Source: Chryseobacterium sp. KACC 21268
GTDB lineage: Bacteria; Bacteroidota; Bacteroidia; Flavobacteriales; Weeksellaceae
DNA length: 64,000 nt
Assembly (NCBI GenBank): GCA_028736075.1
Contig: CP117875.1
Coordinates: 3,596,001 to 3,660,000 of the forward strand
Direction of reading: 5' to 3'
A program made the position numbers and the translations under genes. The notes under the pieces were generated by a model, which worked only from the letters and a program-made list of their open reading frames with translations, searched no databases and was not told the DNA's origin. Below are positions 43,368-52,096 of this stretch, in pieces; within the stretch, counting starts at the first letter, position 1, and each line of letters starts with the position of its first letter.

Positions 43368-43865
43368 TTATAATTTAATTTTAATATCATCAGCAAAACC
43401 CGCATTATTCACAGATTCGTGCAGTTTAAAAGTTTTGCCTCCGTCTTTTGTAGAAAAATTTCTCTTTCCACTTCTCTGATCCAATTTTCCGTTATCGTAC
43501 TCCGAAATGCTTTGTCTGATGTCTCCATCGAATTTAAGATTTTTCGAAGAAGTCATTCTTGCTGTTCCATTGATCGACAAAAAGTCTTTGCCGTTTACTT
43601 GTTTGCCAGAAACTTGATATTCATCTTGTCCAACTTTCTTAAAAGTGATTTTCCCAGTTCCAGAGAGTTGATCGTGTGTCAAAATATGTGTGCCTTCCAG
43701 ATTTTTGAAACTACGGCTATTGAGAATACTATCGTTGATTTTGGTTCTCGCAACGTTGATTGAATCGATGATTTTTGAGCTGTCAACTTTAGAAACATTG
43801 GTCTCTTCAGTTTTTTCACAAGAAATGACTGACAGTAAAATAAGAATTGGAAAAAAATTTTTCAT
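43368..43865 (-). CDS. Small lipoprotein of unknown function
   Basis: A 165-residue lipoprotein with signal MKNFFPILILLSVISC (Cys16) followed by EKTEE. The mature protein starts with a polar helix (about 20-50) and continues as beta strands (ILTHDQLSGTGKITFKKV, DEYQVSGKQVNGKDFL). I do not recognise a family. It is the first gene of the operon with the alpha/beta hydrolase and DUF1304 genes, with 3 bases to the next gene. Confidence 0.65.
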   Translation of the reverse strand: MKNFFPILILLSVISCEKTEETNVSKVDSSKIIDSINVARTKINDSILNSRSFKNLEGTHILTHDQLSGTGKITFKKVGQDEYQVSGKQVNGKDFLSINGTARMTSSKNLKFDGDIRQSISEYDNGKLDQRSGKRNFSTKDGGKTFKLHESVNNAGFADDIKIKL

Positions 43866-43890
43866 CGGTTAAATTTTCCTCTAAAATAAA

Positions 43891-43918
43891 TAAAAAAGAG
43901 CGTCCATCAGACACTCTT
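43891..43918 (-). terminator. Terminator downstream of exbD
   Basis: On the minus strand a 9-bp stem with one mismatch (AAGAGTGTC with GACGCTCTT) and a 4-base loop is followed by T6, about 20 bases after the exbD stop. Confidence 0.7.
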
Positions 43919-43938
43919 CACATTAATTTGGTATTTTT

Positions 43939-44457
43939 TTATTGAATTTTATTCTCGTACAATTCTTTTTCCTTGTCGTTCAAATCCGAAATCCCGTAAC
44001 GTTCGGATTTTGTAATTGCTAACTCATCCAGCATATCAACTACTGTCTTGTAATGGGAATCGTCTGTTGGTTTTATGATCACGGTGAAAATATCTTTTTT
44101 CGGAGCTTTAGCTTTAGCAACTTCAATAGTTTTTGCAACTTGAGCTTTATCAAAGGAAACTTCTTTCAAACTGTTTTGGTTCAAATCCTTTTTTTCTGCT
44201 TGATAATAGAAAACCTTTCCTTCTTTTCCTAAAATGAACGTAATCGAATTTCTAATGTCAATGTCAGTTGGCGTATGTGGTCCTTTTGCCGGAAAACCGA
44301 CATCCATCACGTTTGGTTTTGAGAAATTGGTCGTGAACATAAAAAATGTGATGAGCAAAAATCCCAGATCCACCATTGGCGTCATATCGACTCTGATCGG
44401 TTTTTTGTTTTGAGTTTTCTTTCCGTTAGATTGCTCTTTGATTTGAATTTCGGCCAT
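43939..44457 (-). CDS. exbD: ExbD/TolR family energy-transduction protein
   Basis: A 172-residue protein with a short basic N-terminus, one transmembrane helix at about 28-46 (PMVDLGFLLITFFMF) containing the conserved Asp needed for proton use, and a periplasmic domain ending in the region DDSHYKTVVDMLDELAI. ExbD works with ExbB and TonB to energise outer-membrane receptors. No exbB is next to it; the gene is orphaned in this window, with dsbD upstream on the same strand. It could pair with ExbB/TonB encoded elsewhere, possibly driving the TonB-dependent receptor further on. Confidence 0.85.
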   Translation of the reverse strand: MAEIQIKEQSNGKKTQNKKPIRVDMTPMVDLGFLLITFFMFTTNFSKPNVMDVGFPAKGPHTPTDIDIRNSITFILGKEGKVFYYQAEKKDLNQNSLKEVSFDKAQVAKTIEVAKAKAPKKDIFTVIIKPTDDSHYKTVVDMLDELAITKSERYGISDLNDKEKELYENKIQ

Positions 44458-44597
44458 AGCTTTTAAAATTTAGTAGTTAGTATTTAAAATTAAAAATCCA
44501 TAACGATTTGTCATCATTATGGATTTTTGGATACAAATTTTGTACCTTATTTCAAATTTTATTAAATTATTGAAAACAATAATTATTCAAAGCATAA

Positions 44598-46667
44598 CTA
44601 CCTATTTTTATAAAAGTCAATCCCACATTTCAAGAATTTTTTAAAATCCTCTTTTGGCATATAACCAGAAACCGGGATGTTGATCACTTTTTGATCCGGC
44701 GTTACCAAGACATAATGCGGCTGGGAATTGTTGTTGAAGTTCACTTGCTGGAACAAACTCCATTTGTCACCAATCGTTTTGACCTTTTTCATCTGACCTT
44801 CACCCATATCGATTTTGATCTGCTCATTCGCTGGCAATTCTTCCTTGTCATCAACATAGACAGAAGCGATGATCAAATCGTTTTGAAGGATTGGCAAAAT
44901 ATCATCCTGACTCCAAACGAATTCCTCCATTTTTCGGCAATTTTCGCAACCGTAACCAGTGAAATCTATCAAAACAGGTTTGTTTTCTTTCTTCGCAACT
45001 TCAATCGCTTCGAAGTAGTTGTGATAAGGTTTCAAGCCAAGAATTCCATCTTTTTCGTCGTGGAAATAGCTGACATTCAACGGAGGCAAGATTCCGCTTA
45101 GCATTTGCAATTTTGGTTTCTCTGATGGAATCAATCCCTGAATCAAATAGACCACAAAAACAATCCCAAAAACACCAAGAATCCTTCTTCCTAAACTGAT
45201 CTTCGGCTTCTTGTCATCGTGCGGAAATCTGATCTTCCCGAATAGGTAAACGACCAAACCGACTGCAATGATGATCCAAAGCGCGATGAACAATTCTCTT
45301 TTCAACAAGAATGTTTTGGAAACCAAATCCGCTTTTGACAGAAATTTAAGAGCTAAAGCCAATTCTATAAATCCTAAAACGACTTTCACAGTATTCATCC
45401 AGCCACCAGATTTCGGCAAACTTTGAAGCGCTTGCGGAAACAAAGCCAACAATCCGAAAACCAATGCCCAAGCCAATCCGAAACCACCTAAAGCGAAAGT
45501 CAAAAGCGTCGGAACATTCGTAGCTCCAGCAACTACTCCACCAAGCAAACTTCCTAAAATTGGACCTGTACAAGAGAATGAAACGATGACCAAAGTCAAC
45601 GCCATAAAGAAGATCCCGATCATTCCGCCCGCTTCCTCAGCTTTGGAAGATTTATTCGCGATCCAGCTTGGCAAGGTGATCTCGTAATAACCGAAAAAGC
45701 TTAAAGCAAAAAATAAAAATATCGCAAAGAAGAATAAATTCAGCCAAATATTGGTCGAGATCTGATTGAAAATATTACCTGAGATCCCATCAATAATATG
45801 AAACGGAATACTCAATAAAACGAAAATCAATAAGATGAAAAACCCATAGATAAAAGCATCACGCTTGCCTTTTGCTTTGTCTTTGTTGCCTTTGGTAAAG
45901 AACGAAACCGTCAATGGGATCATTGGGAAAACGCACGGCGTCAGCAATGCGATCAATCCACCTAGGAAACCAAGTCCTAAAACAAGCCAATTGTCATCAT
46001 TTGGTTTTTGCGCAACAGTTCCGCAATCTGTCAAAGGATTTTTGAAATCTAAAGAATTAACGCGCAAACCGTCTTGTTTTGCAACTGACGTTTGTTCAAT
46101 ATTTGTCGGTTTCAAAATCGTTCCGACTTGTCCAGCTGGAGCGACTTCGTAAACAGTATCTTTTGTTTTTTCAACGTTTTGTTCAGGCGCAACAGCCGTA
46201 GCAGTTCCAGCGATTTGCTTTTCAAATTCCAAAGTATTTGGAGCAAGACAAACGCGGTCGTTACAAGTCTGGTACATTATTTCAGCCGTAATTGTTGCTG
46301 GTTTCGAAGCATCTTTCGGCTTGAACTTCTGTTTGAAAACAACTTTATCCGAGTAATAAACAATCTGCGCTCCGAAAGCTTCCGAAAATTCATCGTGTTT
46401 TTTACCAACTTCGGTCGCTTTTCCGATCAATTGGATTCCATCTTTCGAAGTGATCTTGAATTCAGTCGGAATCCCAGAATCTGGCGGAAGATCTTTGGAG
46501 TAGATGTGCCATTTGTCTTCGATCGTTCCTGTCAGAACAGCTTCGTATTGATCATTGCCAACAGAAACCACATCAAATTTGAACTTGACAGGATTTTTGA
46601 TCTGAGCGTTGAAAATGGTGATGATGAATATAAAAAGTGTGGATAACACTAGTTTTAAGTCTTTCAT
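44598..46667 (-). CDS. dsbD: Thiol:disulfide interchange protein DsbD
   Basis: A 689-residue protein in three parts. A signal peptide leads to a periplasmic DsbD-alpha-like domain with YQTCNDRVCLAPN (about 132-144). The transmembrane core (about 228-500) includes the redox region ALLTPCVFPMIPLTVSFF and FSCTGPILGSLLGG. The C-terminal thioredoxin domain has GYGCENCRKM (about 568-577). DsbD moves electrons from cytoplasmic thioredoxin to periplasmic disulfide isomerases and cytochrome c maturation. All three cysteine pairs are present, so it is expected to be active. Confidence 0.9.
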   Translation of the reverse strand: MKDLKLVLSTLFIFIITIFNAQIKNPVKFKFDVVSVGNDQYEAVLTGTIEDKWHIYSKDLPPDSGIPTEFKITSKDGIQLIGKATEVGKKHDEFSEAFGAQIVYYSDKVVFKQKFKPKDASKPATITAEIMYQTCNDRVCLAPNTLEFEKQIAGTATAVAPEQNVEKTKDTVYEVAPAGQVGTILKPTNIEQTSVAKQDGLRVNSLDFKNPLTDCGTVAQKPNDDNWLVLGLGFLGGLIALLTPCVFPMIPLTVSFFTKGNKDKAKGKRDAFIYGFFILLIFVLLSIPFHIIDGISGNIFNQISTNIWLNLFFFAIFLFFALSFFGYYEITLPSWIANKSSKAEEAGGMIGIFFMALTLVIVSFSCTGPILGSLLGGVVAGATNVPTLLTFALGGFGLAWALVFGLLALFPQALQSLPKSGGWMNTVKVVLGFIELALALKFLSKADLVSKTFLLKRELFIALWIIIAVGLVVYLFGKIRFPHDDKKPKISLGRRILGVFGIVFVVYLIQGLIPSEKPKLQMLSGILPPLNVSYFHDEKDGILGLKPYHNYFEAIEVAKKENKPVLIDFTGYGCENCRKMEEFVWSQDDILPILQNDLIIASVYVDDKEELPANEQIKIDMGEGQMKKVKTIGDKWSLFQQVNFNNNSQPHYVLVTPDQKVINIPVSGYMPKEDFKKFLKCGIDFYKNR

Positions 46668-46692
46668 TTTAGATATATTTTTAAACGCTATT

Positions 46693-46741
46693 TGTCATTC
46701 CGTAGGAATCTCAGCATTGTGGAGGTTTCTACTGAATGACA
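46693..46741. repeat. Short TGTCATTC inverted repeat
   Basis: TGTCATTC and GAATGACA arms enclose about 33 bases with an inner imperfect helix. It lies between the dsbD start and the tilS end. The arm sequence recurs in the dapD terminator (31490-31529) and resembles the inner arms of the type A element at 59.5 kb. Confidence 0.55.
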
Positions 46742-46750
46742 AAAATATGT

Positions 46751-48055
46751 TTACAATTTTATTAATAATTCATTTATCAAATTATTGTTTGATGCAAACC
46801 TTCCATCTTGCCGGAAAGGTAAAACCCCGATAATCTGTTCATTAGCATCACACAGAAGCCAGATTTTTTGCTTGGCTAAAATAGAGATTTTTTCGTCCTT
46901 AAAAAACTTAGAGACCTTCTTTTTGCCAATCATTCCGATAGGAAAAAACACATCGCCTTCTTTCTTTTTTCTTAATTTTAAAGGCAACTTGATTTTGTTT
47001 TCATCGATTTTCCAATTACACTTTCCGAATTCTTGGATTTCGTCTTTAATATTTTCTGGAATTAAAATGTTCCTCTCAAAGATTTCAAGAGCAATTTCTT
47101 CATCTTCCGTCTTCCATCTTCCATCTTCCATCCTTTGATTCAAAATCAACTCATTTCTATTAATAATCAACTGATATTCTGAATTGAAAAATGTACTTCC
47201 AGTTTGTGCCGTGAAGATCTTTTGCATTTCTTTTTCATCATTAAAACCAAACCGTTTCAAGATCTCAAAACGAATCAAATCGGATTCTTTCGAGAATTTC
47301 TCTTTATCAATGATAGTTTGTCCGGTTTCAATATTTGTTTTAAAACCATTGATTTTTTCATTGACCAAATCATTTAAAACATCTTTGGTCTGATTCAGAA
47401 TCTCTATACTTTTTGAAAAATTCTTTAGCAAATTATTATTGATCTTTTCCAATTCCGGAACAACATTGTGTCGAACTTTATTCCTTAGATAATCGGTTTT
47501 CTGGTTTGAAACATCTTCCCTAAATTCAATCTTATTTTCTTTTGCAAACTCATAAATCTCATCTTTAGAAAAATTAAGAAGCGGACGAATGATATTATTT
47601 TCATTCGCAGGAATTCCACTCAAACCTTTTATTCCAGATGCCTTCGAAAGATTAATAATGAAAGTTTCCAATTGATCATTCAAATGATGGGCTGTGACAA
47701 GATATTCGAGATTTTGTTCCTTTTGGATTTTCCGGAAAAACTGGTAACGTAATTCCCGGGCCCAATTTTGGATAGAATTTTCTGGCTTTTGGTCCTTCGC
47801 CGAAACTTCGTACAAATGAAAAGGAATACTATAACGTTCACAAAAGTCTGAAACCAGCTTCTGGTCGAGCTTAGAATCCTCATTACGAAGATGATAATTG
47901 ATATGAGCAACCTGGAATTTCACGCGCGAAACTTGGAACAGATCAGCCAAAACCATAGAGTCCACGCCACCACTTACCGCCAAAAGGTATGTTTTTTGCT
48001 GCGACTGAGGTTGTAATTGCTCAAGAACGTTTTGAAATTTTAAGAGACTTAACAC
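46751..48055 (-). CDS. tilS: tRNA(Ile)-lysidine synthetase
   Basis: A 434-residue PP-loop ATPase with AVSGGVDSM (about 26-34), followed by TAHHLNDQLET and SGIKGLSGIP motifs, and a C-terminal substrate-recognition domain with GKKKVSKFFKDEKIS. TilS modifies C34 of tRNA-Ile(CAU) to lysidine and is essential. The best start is GTG at 48055; the exact -7 promoter element at 48087-48094 supports it, and the next Met is inside the PP loop. Single gene, divergent from the OmpA gene. Confidence 0.9.
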   Translation of the reverse strand: MLSLLKFQNVLEQLQPQSQQKTYLLAVSGGVDSMVLADLFQVSRVKFQVAHINYHLRNEDSKLDQKLVSDFCERYSIPFHLYEVSAKDQKPENSIQNWARELRYQFFRKIQKEQNLEYLVTAHHLNDQLETFIINLSKASGIKGLSGIPANENNIIRPLLNFSKDEIYEFAKENKIEFREDVSNQKTDYLRNKVRHNVVPELEKINNNLLKNFSKSIEILNQTKDVLNDLVNEKINGFKTNIETGQTIIDKEKFSKESDLIRFEILKRFGFNDEKEMQKIFTAQTGSTFFNSEYQLIINRNELILNQRMEDGRWKTEDEEIALEIFERNILIPENIKDEIQEFGKCNWKIDENKIKLPLKLRKKKEGDVFFPIGMIGKKKVSKFFKDEKISILAKQKIWLLCDANEQIIGVLPFRQDGRFASNNNLINELLIKL

Positions 48056-48086
48056 AATTTTATAACGAAATATTAAGTTATAAACA

Positions 48087-48094
48087 CAAATATA
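48087..48094 (-). promoter_or_regulatory. -7 element of tilS promoter
   Basis: On the minus strand TATATTTG exactly matches TAnnTTTG, 32 bases before the GTG start. Confidence 0.5.
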
Positions 48095-48108
48095 CGTTTA
48101 TTAATTCT

Positions 48109-48116
48109 TACTTTTG
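48109..48116 (+). promoter_or_regulatory. -7 element of the OmpA lipoprotein gene
   Basis: TACTTTTG exactly matches TAnnTTTG, 57 bases before the ATG. It is back to back with the tilS promoter. Confidence 0.45.
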
Positions 48117-48172
48117 AAATGTTAAAATTGCCTTTCAGAACTATTATTTAAAACAAATAAATATTTATACAT

Positions 48173-49009
48173 ATGAGATTATTTAAAATTCTGACAATTG
48201 CCGTAGTGGGACTTTCCCTCACCTCTTGTGTCAGCAAAAAACAATTCGACGCGCTTAATCTAAATTACAAACAATGTATTGAAGATGCAGGCGACAGAAT
48301 GCGTCAAATCCAGGATTTAAAAGGTGAAAATTCTTCTCTTAAAGGTCAAAATGATCTTTTGGTTGGACAAAACAATGCGCTGAAATCCAGTCTAGATGCT
48401 TGTCTTGCCAACGCAGGAAAAGGTTCTACCAACATTGATAAATTAGTTGGTGAGATCAACGCTTCCAACGCTTACATCAAACAACTAATCTCTGGGAAAA
48501 GCAGAAACGACAGTTTGAATATGGCATTGTCAAACAAATTGAAACGTTCTCTTGACAATATCGCTGATCAAGATGTAGACGTGAAAGTTCTGAAAGGTGT
48601 TGTATTAATCTCATTATCTGACAAAATGCTTTACCAGGTTGGGAAGTACGAAATCCAGCCTTCTGCTCAGGATGTACTAGCGAAAGTGGCAAAAGTGATC
48701 AACGATTATGACACTTACAGCGTATTGATCGAGGGTAACACAGACAACTCACCATTGAACAGCAACAACTCACCAAGAGACAACTGGGAACTTTCTGCGC
48801 TTAGAGCGACTTCTGTAGCGAAAGTTTTACAAAACCAATTTGGTGTGAATCCTAACAGAATCACAGCTGGTGGTAGATCCGAGTACAATCCGAAAACAAC
48901 CAACGCATCAGTTTCCGGACGTGGGGAAAACCGTAGAACGGAAATCATCATTATGCCGAAATTGGATGAATTTATGAAATTGATGGACATTGCTCCAGTT
49001 AAAAAATAA
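48173..49009 (+). CDS. OmpA-family lipoprotein
   Basis: A 278-residue lipoprotein (signal ending LTSC, Cys19). Residues about 22-75 form a coiled coil with the repeated block LKGENSSLKGQNDLLVGQN. Residues about 150-265 form an OmpA-like domain with VLIEGNTDNSPLN, NWELSALRATSVAKVL, ITAGGRSEYNPKT and the peptidoglycan-binding arginine in GRGENRRTEIII. It anchors the outer membrane to the cell wall. It is monocistronic, with its own terminator. Confidence 0.9.
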   Translation: MRLFKILTIAVVGLSLTSCVSKKQFDALNLNYKQCIEDAGDRMRQIQDLKGENSSLKGQNDLLVGQNNALKSSLDACLANAGKGSTNIDKLVGEINASNAYIKQLISGKSRNDSLNMALSNKLKRSLDNIADQDVDVKVLKGVVLISLSDKMLYQVGKYEIQPSAQDVLAKVAKVINDYDTYSVLIEGNTDNSPLNSNNSPRDNWELSALRATSVAKVLQNQFGVNPNRITAGGRSEYNPKTTNASVSGRGENRRTEIIIMPKLDEFMKLMDIAPVKK

Positions 49010-49054
49010 ATGATAAACGATGAATAATCATTGATTCATTCAGAGTTAAGAATT

Positions 49055-49087
49055 AAACCTTGTCAGAAATGGCGAGGTTTTTTTGTG
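49055..49087 (+). terminator. Terminator of the OmpA lipoprotein gene
   Basis: An 8-bp stem (AAACCTTG with CGAGGTTT, one G-T pair) with a 10-base loop is followed by T7. Confidence 0.75.
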
Positions 49088-49096
49088 CTTGTATTT

Positions 49097-49197
49097 TGGG
49101 CAACTTATCCGCCTTCCACTCCCGCTATTTTTTCCCTTTGCTTTTCCAGCCACAAAAAAATGAGCTCCGTTCAAGTCGGGTTGCGGATTTGTTATCC
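49097..49197. repeat. Dispersed palindromic element type B
   Basis: The stretch reads GGGCAACTTATCCGCC, TTCCACTCCCGCTATTTTTT, a short middle, CACAAAAAAATGAGCTCCG, TTCAAGTCGGGTTGCGGAT. ATCCGC near the left end and GCGGAT near the right end are complementary. Its right arm shares CCGTTC..TCGGG and an A-run with type A, and its left arm shares a CCCGCTAT/poly-T block. It lies between the OmpA and methyltransferase genes; the short open frames here are not genes. Confidence 0.55.
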
Positions 49198-49205
49198 AAT
49201 CAACA

Positions 49206-49237
49206 TTGGTTTTTAAATTCAAATTACATTAACTTTG
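49206..49237 (+). promoter_or_regulatory. Promoter of the O-methyltransferase gene
   Basis: TTG at 49206-49208, a 21-base spacer and TAACTTTG at 49230-49237 match the Bacteroidota consensus. The ATG is 30 bases downstream. Confidence 0.6.
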
Positions 49238-49266
49238 AATATTAAATTTTAAATCTTGAATTCCGA

Positions 49267-49914
49267 ATGAGTTATTTCGAAGAATTAGACAAAGAGATGG
49301 ATCGATACCTGGAAGAAAATGCTTCACAAGAACCAGCAATCCTAAAGAAATTAAGAAAAGAAACTTATCAAAAGACAACGCAACCGCATATGATCTCCGG
49401 CTATTTGCAAGGCCGATTGTTGAGTATTTTGACGCATATCATTCAACCGAAAAATGTTTTGGAAATAGGAACATTTACAGGTTACGCTTCACTTAGCATT
49501 GCCGAAGGTTTGCCAAAAGACGGAAAAATCTACACGATCGATAAGAACGAAGATCTATCTTATATTCCAAAAAAATATTTTGCCGAAAGTGATTACAAAG
49601 ATCAAATTGAATTCATCATAGGTGATGCGAAAGAAGAGATCAAAAAACTGGACAAGGTTTGGGATTTGATCTTCATTGATGCGGACAAAGAAAGCTATCT
49701 GGAATATCTGAAACTCATCAAACCAAATCTGCGTTCGGGAAGCATCATCCTCATCGATAACGTGCTTTGGTACGGAAAAGTCCTGCAGGAAAACCCGAAA
49801 GACAAATCTACAGAACAGATCAAACTCGTGAATAAAATCGTGGCCGAAGATCCCGATTTCGAAAATCTAATCTTACCTTTGCGAGACGGATTGCATCTCA
49901 TTAGAAAGAAATAA
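49267..49914 (+). CDS. Class I O-methyltransferase
   Basis: A 215-residue SAM-dependent methyltransferase of the catechol/caffeoyl-CoA OMT (methyltransf_3) family. Motif I is VLEIGTFTGYASLSIA (about 62-77), motif II YTIDKNE, motif III DLIFIDADKESYLEYL (metal-binding Asp) and IILIDNVLWYGKV (metal-binding Asp-Asn). These enzymes methylate catechol-like hydroxyls with a divalent metal; the bacterial substrate is unknown. Soluble cytoplasmic protein; monocistronic after the type B repeat. Confidence 0.9.
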   Translation: MSYFEELDKEMDRYLEENASQEPAILKKLRKETYQKTTQPHMISGYLQGRLLSILTHIIQPKNVLEIGTFTGYASLSIAEGLPKDGKIYTIDKNEDLSYIPKKYFAESDYKDQIEFIIGDAKEEIKKLDKVWDLIFIDADKESYLEYLKLIKPNLRSGSIILIDNVLWYGKVLQENPKDKSTEQIKLVNKIVAEDPDFENLILPLRDGLHLIRKK

Positions 49915-50029
49915 ATAGCTGATAGCAATTGGCTTTTGGCAATAGGCTCAATAGGCAATATTTTAGAATATAATCCAATTTTACTTGAGACCAAAAAATT
50001 CGTACTTTTAAATTCGTAATCCATAACAA

Positions 50030-50746
50030 ATGAACAAAGGAATTTGCAATGTTTCCATCGCTCCGCTGAGAGCAGACTGCTCCGACAAAAGTGAGATCGT
50101 GACACAACTTCTGTATGGCGAATCTGCCGATATTATCGATGTTTCTAACAATTGGACAAGGATCCGAACGCATTACGACAACTACGAAGCTTGGATGGAT
50201 ACGAAGCAGATCACGCCCGTTTCCGACGAATATTTAGTCTCTAGAAAAACAAATCTTATCAAAGAAGCTTTCCAATCGACGATGACGGAAAGTGGAAAGG
50301 TGCTTCTATCAATGGGCGCTGAAGTGACTTTTGAAACCAGTTCGCCCACTCGTGGACACGACCTCAGCGAAAGTATTGTGAATTGCGCCAAAGAATTTCT
50401 CAACGTTCCTTATTTATGGGGCGGAAAAAGTTTTTTCGGGATAGATTGCAGTGGATTTACGCAGATCATTTATAAAATTCACGGCATCAAAATCCCGAGA
50501 GATACATATCAGCAAGCAGAAATCGGCGAAGCACTGACTTTCATCGAGGAAGCAAAACCGGGCGATCTCGCTTTTTTTGAAAATTCGGAAGGAAGGATTA
50601 TTCACGTTGGATTTATTTTGGCGGACCAAAAGATCATTCACGCGCACGGAAAAGTGCGGATTGACAGTCTCGATTCTTCGGGGATTTTCAACAAAGATCA
50701 AAATAAGCACACGCACAAATTGAGGTTTATCAGATCTTATTTTTAG
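50030..50746 (+). CDS. SH3/NlpC-P60 (C40) peptidase
   Basis: A 238-residue cell-wall hydrolase relative. Residues about 1-60 and 60-115 form two SH3b-like modules (ICNVSIAPLRADCSDKSEIVT, WTRIRTHYDNYEAWMD). The NlpC/P60 domain has catalytic Cys at about 140 in GIDCSGFTQ, His at about 191 in IIHVGF and His at about 205 in IIHAHG. The SH3-SH3-NlpC order matches gamma-D-Glu-diaminopimelate endopeptidases such as YkfC, which act on recycled peptides in the cytoplasm; no signal peptide is seen, which fits. Confidence 0.9.
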   Translation: MNKGICNVSIAPLRADCSDKSEIVTQLLYGESADIIDVSNNWTRIRTHYDNYEAWMDTKQITPVSDEYLVSRKTNLIKEAFQSTMTESGKVLLSMGAEVTFETSSPTRGHDLSESIVNCAKEFLNVPYLWGGKSFFGIDCSGFTQIIYKIHGIKIPRDTYQQAEIGEALTFIEEAKPGDLAFFENSEGRIIHVGFILADQKIIHAHGKVRIDSLDSSGIFNKDQNKHTHKLRFIRSYF

Positions 50747-50829
50747 CGATTTTTCTAAGACAAATTATTCTAATTTTTAATTTCTCATAACATTCTGAAA
50801 ATCATTTCAGAGTGGAACATATCTTGTTG

Positions 50830-50837
50830 TAAATTTG
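50830..50837 (+). promoter_or_regulatory. -7 element before the SH3-like secreted protein gene
   Basis: TAAATTTG exactly matches TAnnTTTG, 30 bases before ATG 50868. It overlaps the longer open frame (from 50835), which is therefore rejected. Confidence 0.5.
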
Positions 50838-50867
50838 AAATACCTTCAAATAAAATCATCTGATAAT

Positions 50868-51593
50868 ATGAAAATATTATTATTTATTTCTCTTCTTTTC
50901 ACTGAAGTTTATCAAGCGCAACTTTGCATCATCAATGACAAAGATGGCTTCACCAATGTGCGCGAAAAACCATATCAAAACTCCAAAATCATTGGGAAAA
51001 TTGTAGAAAATCAAGCATTTGCGATTGACAGTTATGTGCAGGATGAAGAGAATAGATCAAAGGATTGGATTGCTTTAAAATTTCCCGTTAACATCAATAA
51101 AAAATCGGACTTTTTGAAATTTGAAGGTGATGAAAAAACAGGCTACATTCACAAAAGTCGATTGGTGGAACTGGAAAGTTTAGCGAAATTTGAAACAACC
51201 GAAGTAAATTCGAATAAAACAATTCATCATCAAAAGGAAATTGAGGTCGTCATTGAGACTCAAGCTTTCAAAAAATCAGAACACCAGATAACCCAATCCG
51301 ATAAGGGATTTTACATCATTGATGACGAGAAAGTTTTTAATTATTATGGCGGAGATACCACAGAAATTAAAAATATAACTGTCAAATCAAAAAATAAAAC
51401 TTACAATTTTCCGGAATCCAGTTTCAAAAATCTGATGGGAATTGAAGTTACTAACTCGGTTGTTTACAATGGAAAAAAAAGTGAATTGTATATCGTCTTC
51501 AATGCGGGCGACGGTGGAGATAGTTACAATATTATCTTTTGCTTGAAGGATAACAAACTAATTTCAAGAACCATCACTTCGACAATTCCTTAA
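50868..51593 (+). CDS. Secreted SH3-like domain protein
   Basis: A 241-residue protein with a signal peptide (VYQAQ, residue about 18), a bacterial SH3-like domain at about 20-105 (KDGFTNVREKPYQNSKIIGK, then DWIALKF and GYIHKSRLVEL) and a C-terminal beta-rich region with NAGDGGDSYNIIFCLKD. The N-V-R-x-x-P opening is the usual SH3 hallmark. The role is not known; cell-wall or ligand binding is possible. The next two genes lie close downstream on the same strand. Confidence 0.7.
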   Translation: MKILLFISLLFTEVYQAQLCIINDKDGFTNVREKPYQNSKIIGKIVENQAFAIDSYVQDEENRSKDWIALKFPVNINKKSDFLKFEGDEKTGYIHKSRLVELESLAKFETTEVNSNKTIHHQKEIEVVIETQAFKKSEHQITQSDKGFYIIDDEKVFNYYGGDTTEIKNITVKSKNKTYNFPESSFKNLMGIEVTNSVVYNGKKSELYIVFNAGDGGDSYNIIFCLKDNKLISRTITSTIP

Positions 51594-51646
51594 ACAAATA
51601 GACAAATTCGCAAGACTACTTCTGTTGAGCAAAATCTAAAAATAGA

Positions 51647-52030
51647 ATGAAGATTTTTGACTTATCTATACTTTTTCTCATTGCTGGCGGTAGCTTTATG
51701 ATTCTCGGCATTTTGTTGATTTTGGTATTTTTCTTGGCGTACTGGCTTTCATTTTCAAATAAATCAAACAATACTTTAATTGATAAAATTTTTAAAGCCG
51801 GTAATTTCAGTATCCAATTTGGATTATTTATATTCTTTCTCAGTCTTGCAATGCTATTACTAGGAATCACAATAGAAGGTCTCATCAATGGAAAATATAT
51901 TCTAAGTTTCGGCAGAACAAATCCTACCAAAACAATTATAACGTGGGAAGAAAAGCCTGTCAGGTTTGTATTTCAGACCATCATTTTTATTGTATTTTCC
52001 GTTTGGAGTATTAGATTTGTCATTAAGTAA
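51647..52030 (+). CDS. Three-helix membrane protein, unknown function
   Basis: A 127-residue protein with three hydrophobic helices: at about 5-32 (LFLIAGGSFMILGILLILVF), 50-73 (SIQFGLFIFFLSLAMLLLGI) and 103-125 (FVFQTIIFIVFSVWSIRF). I recognise no family and see no catalytic motif. It sits 53 bases after the SH3-like gene and 66 bases before the DUF4424-type gene on the same strand. Coding assignment is supported by the ATG, continuous frame and strong hydrophobic pattern. Confidence 0.55.
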   Translation: MKIFDLSILFLIAGGSFMILGILLILVFFLAYWLSFSNKSNNTLIDKIFKAGNFSIQFGLFIFFLSLAMLLLGITIEGLINGKYILSFGRTNPTKTIITWEEKPVRFVFQTIIFIVFSVWSIRFVIK

Positions 52031-52075
52031 TCTTAGGAATTTTATCAGGAAAACAAAAGAAGAAACTAAATTGGT

Positions 52076-52083
52076 TAACTTTA
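52076..52083 (+). promoter_or_regulatory. Possible -7 element before the YARHG gene
   Basis: TAACTTTA resembles TAnnTTTG and lies 13 bases before the ATG. The -33 element is unclear. Confidence 0.35.
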
Positions 52084-52096
52084 ATAAAACAAAAGA

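Noticed and set aside
44691-45101. Open frame of 136 codons on the plus strand
   Set aside because: It is antisense to the thioredoxin end of dsbD and has no independent support.
49031-49245. Two overlapping short open frames after the OmpA gene
   Set aside because: They cover the terminator and the type B repeat, and their products have no family features.
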